64,000 bases of DNA from Paraescarpia echinospica (lineage: Eukaryota > Annelida > Polychaeta > Sabellida > Siboglinidae): contig CM034537.1 in NCBI GenBank assembly GCA_020002185.1, positions 11,710,157 to 11,774,156 on the forward strand, given 5' to 3'. This document shows, piece by piece, positions 58,001-64,000 of this stretch (positions are counted from its first letter, which is position 1; every line of letters starts with the position of its first letter). The notes under the pieces were generated by a model, which saw only the letters and a list, made by a program, of their open reading frames with translations, did not search any database and was not told the origin of the DNA. Made by a program: the position numbers and the translations under genes.

Positions 58001-60120
58001 GACTTCACTATCCAGGTATGTGGTGATGTGATTTGTTTCAGAGATCTTTCATGTGTTCATGTATGACATTACTATCCAGGTATGTGGTTATGTGATTTGT
58101 CTCATAGATCTTTCATGTGTTCATGTATGACTTTACTATCCAGGTATGTGGTTATGTGATTTGTCTCAGAGATCTTTCATGTGTTCATGTATGACATTAC
58201 TATCCATGTATGTGGTTATGTGATTTGTCTCAGAGATCTTTCATGTGTTCATGTATGACATTACTATCCAGGTATGTGGTTATGTGATTTGTCTCAGAGA
58301 TCTTTCATGTGTTCATGTATGACTTTACTATCCAGGTATGTGGCTATGTGATTTGTTTCAGAGATCTTTCATGTGTTCATGTATAACTTTACTATCCAGG
58401 TATGTGGTTATGTGATTTGTCTCAGAGATCTTTCATGTGTTCATGTATGACTTTACTATCCAGGTATTTGGTTACGTGATTTGTCTCATAGATCTTTCAT
58501 GTGTTCATGTATGACTTTACTATCCAGGTAAGTGGCTATGTGATTTGTCTCAGAGATCTTTCATGTGTTCATGTATGACTTTACTATCCAGGTAAGTGGT
58601 TACGTGATTTGTTTCATAGATCTTTCATGTGTTCATGTATGACTTTACTATCCAGGTATGTGGTTATGTGATTTGTCTCAGAGATCTTTCATGTGTTCAT
58701 GTATGACTTTACTATCCAGGTAAGTGGCTATGTGATTTGTCTCAGAGATCTTTCATGTGTTCATGTATGACTTTACTATCCAGGTAAGTGGCTATGTGAT
58801 TTGTCTCAGAGATCTTTCATGTGTTCATGTATTACTTTACTATCCAGGTATGTGGCTATGTGATTTGTTTCAGAGATCTTTTATGTGTTCATGTATGACT
58901 TCACTATCCAGGTATGTGGTTATGTGATTTGTTTCAGAGATCTTTCATGTGTTCATGTATGACATTACTATCCAGGTATGTGGTTATGTGATTTGTCTCA
59001 GAGATCTTTCATGTGTTCATGTATGACTTTACTATCCAGGTATGTGGTTATGTGATTTGTCTCAGAGATCTTTCATGTGTTCATGTATGACATTACTATC
59101 CAGGTATGTGGTTATGTGATTTGTCTCAGAGATCTTTCATGTGTTCATGTATGACATTACTATCCAGGTATGTGGTTATGTGATTTGTCTCAGAGATCTT
59201 TCATGTGTTCATGTATGACTTTACTATCCAGGTAAGTGGCTATGTGATTTGTCTCAGAGATCTTTCATGTGTTCATGTATGACTTTACTATCCAGGTATG
59301 TGGCTATGTGATTTGTCTCAGAGATCTTTCATGTGTTCATGTATGACTTTACTATCCAGGTATGTGGTTATGTGATTTGTCTCAGAGATCTTTCATGTGT
59401 TCATGTATGACTTTACTATCCAGGTATTTGGTTACGTGATTTGTCTCATAGATCTTTCATGTGTTCATGTATGACTTTACTATCCAGGTAACTATGTGAT
59501 TTGTCTCATAGATCTTTCATGTGTTCATGTATGACTTTACTATCCAGGTAAGTGGCTATGTGATTTGTCTCAGAGATCTTTCATGTGTTCATGTATGACT
59601 TTACTATCCAGGTATTTGGTTACGTGATTTGTCTCATAGATCTTTCATGTGTTCATGTATGACTTTACTATCCAGGTAAGTGGCTATGTGATTTGTCTCA
59701 GAGATCTTTCATGTGTTCATGTATGACTTTACTATCCAGGTATGTGGCTATGTGATGTCTCAGAGATCTTTCATGTGTTCATGTATGACTTTACTATCCA
59801 GGTAAGTGGTTACGTGATTTGTTTCATAGATCTTTCATGTGTTCATGTATGACTTTACTATCCAGGTAAGTGGTTATGTGATTTGTCTCAGAGATCTTTC
59901 ATGTGTTCATGTTTGACTCCACTATCCAGATATGTGGTTCTGTGATTTGTCTTAGAGCTTTCGTAAGGTTCATGTATGACTTTACTAGCTAGGTACGTGG
60001 TTCAATAATGTCACAAATCTTTCATAAGTTTATGTTTGCCATCACTAGCAAAGTATGTGCTTCAGTGATGTGTTTAAGAACTTTCATAAGTTCATGTTCA
60101 TCTTCGCTGCTGTTAGGCAC
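55020..60120. repeat. 64-bp satellite, about 77 copies, with splice-site-like units
   Basis: A five-kilobase array with period 64 bp. A typical unit runs GTGATTTGTCTCAGAGATCT, then TTCATGTGTTCATGTATGAC and TTTACTATCCAGGTAAGTGG. Most units hold CCAG/GTAAGT or CCAG/GTATGT, a consensus-like 5' splice site, and TTTGTCTCAG, a 3' splice-site-like end, 38 bp before it. Variant markers repeat at longer range: TTACGTGATTTGTTTCATA and TATTACTTTACT blocks recur 896 bp apart (14 units), showing higher-order copies at about 57.7 and 58.6 kb. Both edges decay gradually. No coding potential (64 is not a multiple of three). Confidence 0.97.
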
Positions 60121-63100
60121 ATGGGTCAGGCTCAGGTAATTGCCTAATATCTTTCATACGTTCCTGTCCTGTATGGCCTGATTTGAGCCTATTGGGAATT
60201 TCAAAATTATTGAAGAAGTGTCTGGTTTCTCGAAGTGTGTGTGCATCTGTGTATGTAGGTGCACGCATGCGTGCAAGTGTGCATTGTCTGAGTGATCTCT
60301 CTGTATAGTTTCTTTCATCACACACTGTCATTTTACAACAAAAGGACTTCGTTACCACGAGTAAGCAGCAGAAGGTTCATAATGAGCTATTCACGTGACA
60401 TGACATCTACCGAACATCAACGAAACTAATACACACTGAAACGAGCGAGCGAGGCTCATGGAGCAGCGTGTTTAGTAGCGTGCAACGTGTTCCGACCGGA
60501 GATAAGATAGAGCGGTTGGTTGCCCGGTGTTTGGCGCAAATAATAATTGTTCGCTTTATTCTGTAGATGGCAGTAGCCGGTGGAGAGATAATTACGTGTG
60601 AGTCGTTAGAAACCTGAACCACCAGCATGGTTCGTGTGGTAGGCTGATCACCGATTCACAGCTGCCTCTGGGCCTTTCATTGGTGTATCTACCTGGATAT
60701 CTGCTGGAGCACCTGTCCATGCTAGGCCGACACAGAGGTCTTTGTCGAAACAAGCAATCTCTAATACATGATTTATAAAGTGTATCAAAATCTACTTTTA
60801 GTGAAGTCATCATTCTACATTGATTGACTGTTACTGTAATTTTGTACTCATATTATTTCTATTTATAGATATCTAGAGGTTTTACTGCTAAGAGAGCATT
60901 ATGTAACAGCAGCATTAGCTAACCAAACAAATTATTTCATAATACCATTGTGCTTCAACCTAACTACTTTTATATTCTCTGGTAAAAAATCTGAATAAAA
61001 ATACTTTAAATAAAAATGTATGCAGGAGAGTATGAAATAATGCATTGTTTATGTTTGCAAGTTGTTAGATAGGTAAAAAAGAGCAACAAAATTTGAGGAA
61101 CGAGCTTTATTAAGAGAAAACGAGAACAAGATACTACACAATGTTTCATATTTTTCTGAATTTACACAATTATTTTCTAGAAATCTACAGCGCTTAGCAG
61201 GCCTGAAAGTGGTAATTCTATATTAGATACTATTTACCCTTTTAACGCCATCAAACAGTTACTTATCACCAACATAGATCACACTCCATAGTCAGTAACT
61301 GCTTTTTGACAGTTTTAGCGTCCCAATTTATCTCTTACATAACAGGGTGAAACTCTTAGTGAAATTTGTATCGTGTTTTCTCGTGACACATACTTAAACT
61401 ATGCCGGGCCCCATCCCATGGTTGCCACCCGGTGTAAACTGAAACTGGAATTATACCTCCTTTATCTACAATCAGGATAATCACCACTGTCGTCAAGAAA
61501 TGTTATACCACAGAAAATTTCCCGCCAAAATGTCATGCAAGACTGACAACCGCCATGCTGCTCCACAGGATGTCTTGTCCACCCTGTAGAATTAGTCACA
61601 TGACAATTCTTAATTCCTTGAGCAAGTATGTTTAAAGTTAAGTAGCCAGTTTCATGAAACACTCATTCCTAAGAATCTTTCTATGACGGAACTTTATGTA
61701 ATTATCTACAATTGTTCGCAAAGATCTCCGTGTCTTCTGCAATTGTTCCAAGATTGGTACGTGTTAGTCTTGACTTGTTACATTTAGGACATAAATTATA
61801 TGATCAATGTTAAACTACTACATGTATGTATGTATGTATGTATGTATGTATGTATGTATGTATGTATGTATGTATGTATGTATGTGTATGAATAAATATC
61901 AATAATGATGAAATCTGCGTGCGTGAATGTGTGAGTACACACATGAGTGCTGTCATGCATGCCTAAAGCGACCCAACAAAGGGCACTGACTTCTGCTGAC
62001 TGCCGCGCACTGGTATGTCCTGAGTCTGCCCTCCTGCGCCACGTGGTGCTGCCAGCCACGTGGTGCTACCACTGAAGAGGTGCCAAGCCACAGAAGACAG
62101 GAAGTCTGCTCTATCTACTGGACGTCACCTCACTCAGGTGTGACTGTCCCCACCATACGTTGACACACTGCAGAATCCCATCAAAGCAACAACGCTGCCA
62201 GTCTGTCTGATAAATCACATGAGATTGATCGCGTCTGACAACAGCTTGGTCACCACTTTCTCGTGTCGATCTCTATTAAACTTGACATTGTTCTGAGTTA
62301 AGTTTGCAAGGTTTCAATCTCAGTAACATGGATGTAATTCCTCCTGGGTGGTCTGATCAGTTTCTTTTTATATTTTGTTTAGATCTCATGAAATGTAAAA
62401 TAGATAGTTGAAATTATGCCGGGGTGAAATATTCTACACAAGCACAATACATTGGCTTGCATAGATAATGTTTTCTATTTTGGTTTGATGGAAATGTTCT
62501 ATTAAAAGTGGCCTACAAAAGAACTCATGGCATCACACCATCTAACATATAAAATAATAATGCAAAACATCTTAATCCTCATTACCATAATGTAACCTAC
62601 TTAAAACATCTTAATCATCATTACCATAATGTAACCTACTTAAAACAACTTATTCTATTAAAAATTTTGTATCGAAGGAAACCATTAATTTAAATGGAAA
62701 TTTAAAAAGTGCTGTATTTTTGTCAATGTGAAGCATTTGTGTATGCGAATGCCTCTTGTGTTATCAGCCAATATGGAAAATTACATAAGTGTCATAGAGT
62801 AATCAATATTGTAATTAGGTAATCAACACTGTCAATGGGTAATTAACTTACGTATTGAGCGAACAAAAGTTTTTCCAAGCCTTTTCGGTGTTTGTTTCCT
62901 TGAGAGACCAGTGAACACAGGGGAGTTATACATGGACTTGCAGTCAAAAGAGAAAGCCCAAAGTACAGCCGTGACATGACGCAGGAATAGGTACTTTACA
63001 GAAGATACCGTAGTATGTAGAGACTGTTTCTGTCAAAACAGAAAGGGTAAGCTCAGTTAACTATGTTGTATTCCACGTTGTGGTTCTGATCTGCCAAAGT

Positions 63101-63250
63101 AACAAACAGTTACACGCAATATATTAGACACATATGTACAAAATACTGACAAGCAAATCTCATTCAACATTTATTGAAAAAACACATCAACACAAGAAAT
63201 ACAGGTGCATATAGACATTACTGATGACTTTGTGACGATAGTTGACTGAT
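60121..63250. other. non-coding stretch
   Basis: No supported gene. A pair of CACGTGGTGCTGCC-type direct repeats with E-box cores is at 62040-62070, and a tandem duplication of about 39 bp (TAATCNTCATTACCATAATG) at 62568-62650. Confidence 0.4.
61825..61884. repeat. (TATG)n microsatellite
   Basis: About 15 uninterrupted TATG units. Confidence 0.95.
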
Positions 63251-63468
63251 TCATTGAATGAATCTTTTATTTCCCCTGGAGAAACAATTTAATGCTATTA
63301 AACATGAGTTGACAGCATCTACTATTTTCATCTCGTTTGTCAGATCAGTCACAAAAGATGTTCGGTCACAGAACACGATCTATAACTCCCGAGGCTTGCA
63401 TTCAACCATTCACATTCCATCAGATATAACCTTTCAACTACCTCAAGGTGAAGGTCACTCCCTCCGCC

Positions 63469-63711
63469 ATGTCACACGTGTTCTTACTGATGCTTCTCAC
63501 CTGGGTTTTAAGTGACATTCCCACCTTGTGTCCCCACTTCCTGTGTAACCCTAGCTCTCCACAACCCCCCAACTGTTCCACTTTTTCCACGTGGTCTTTC
63601 CCGGAAAGAGAAATCCAAAAGGGTTTAAAGCAACCACTTTTCTGCCAGGTGCTGCACAACTTCCGCCAAGGCTTACTTACTTACCCACCAATAAAAATTA
63701 GCTATAAATAA
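63469..63711 (+). CDS. possible small secreted peptide ORF
   Basis: An 80-residue ORF starting MSHVFLLMLLTWVLS, hydrophobic enough for a signal peptide, followed by a Pro/Ser-rich region with four cysteines and ending TAA within AATAAA (63708-63713). The start is in good context (CCGCCATGT). However, two other frames are also open here, codon use is not telling, and no family is recognised. Confidence 0.2.
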   Translation: MSHVFLLMLLTWVLSDIPTLCPHFLCNPSSPQPPNCSTFSTWSFPEREIQKGLKQPLFCQVLHNFRQGLLTYPPIKISYK

Positions 63712-64000
63712 AACTTTGACTGCATCCTTCAGGAACTTATCATGACAATCAAAGGTTGCTGAAATGGCAATTCTGTTGAAACACAGAACATTAACTTCAT
63801 AGTTCAACTTTTGTCACAAAGAAAATGTTATAATCATTCAATCCTCAACATATTCACGTATCAGAGCAACTACATATCTAACTGTACAGTTTATCAAATA
63901 TGCACATTAAACAAATCCAGGCAGGAAAAATCAATCGGTCTGATGTGTATGAGATATTAAAGATGACACATTACTCCTGGAGCAGTTCATACTGACACTT

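Noticed and set aside
55020..60120. CRISPR-like direct repeat array
   Set aside because: Units abut with no unique spacers, there are no cas genes, and the context is a eukaryotic satellite.
60113..60813. Minus-strand ORFs of 73-81 residues after the satellite
   Set aside because: No motif, signal peptide or splice context; length is within chance.

Overview
This is nuclear DNA of an animal. Genes are split by introns, no bacterial-style operons occur, and most of the window is retrotransposon relics, tRNA-derived SINEs, small terminal-inverted-repeat (TIR) elements and long minisatellite or satellite arrays. The mix (CR1/Jockey-type and RTE-type LINEs, Ty3/Gypsy elements, abundant satellites, small secreted Cys-rich peptides) suggests a marine invertebrate, most likely a lophotrochozoan such as a mollusc. 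That placement is an inference from general knowledge, not from a database hit.

Genes. (1) Two small secreted Cys-rich peptides lie in the first 12 kb (1162-1383 and 11048-11407, both +). Their seven cysteines have identical spacing (C-x3-C-x6-C-x5-C-x11-C-x6-C-x3-C), and both mature regions start just after a splice acceptor, so they are tandem paralogues. (2) A four-exon minus-strand gene spans 25588 down to 13246. All splice phases agree and give a 513-residue protein with an NlpC/P60-type cysteine-hydrolase domain followed by a long Ser/Glu-rich tail. This is the best gene in the window. (3) Weaker candidates are a first coding exon at 46829-46968 (+), a Kunitz-like remnant at 41903-42122 (+) and a short secreted-type ORF at 63469-63711 (+).

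Layout. 0.8-5 kb: SINE, first peptide gene, a (TG)n/(TATG)n tract and a CR1-like LINE broken into head-to-head pieces. 6.06-10.4 kb: a Ty3/Gypsy element nested inside a small TIR element; a second copy of the TIR element is at 11.7 kb. 13.2-25.6 kb: the NlpC/P60-like gene, whose 6.5-kb last intron holds a 30-bp satellite, a 70-bp minisatellite and a 3.4-kb LINE inserted into that minisatellite. 28-38.8 kb: AT-rich repeats, a 590-bp TIR element, an RTE relic, a 55-bp array and a 66-bp array that is open on both strands. 41-52 kb: a possible CRE cluster, a 56-bp hairpin-bearing array, a perfect 29-bp inverted repeat, a second 590-bp TIR copy and a 1.2-kb purine-rich array. 55-60.1 kb: about 77 copies of a 64-bp satellite in which most units carry a consensus-like splice donor. 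60.1-64 kb: largely featureless.

The genes show no obvious functional link. The clearest themes are a small family of secreted Cys-rich peptides and a metazoan NlpC/P60 hydrolase whose introns have been heavily invaded by repeats.
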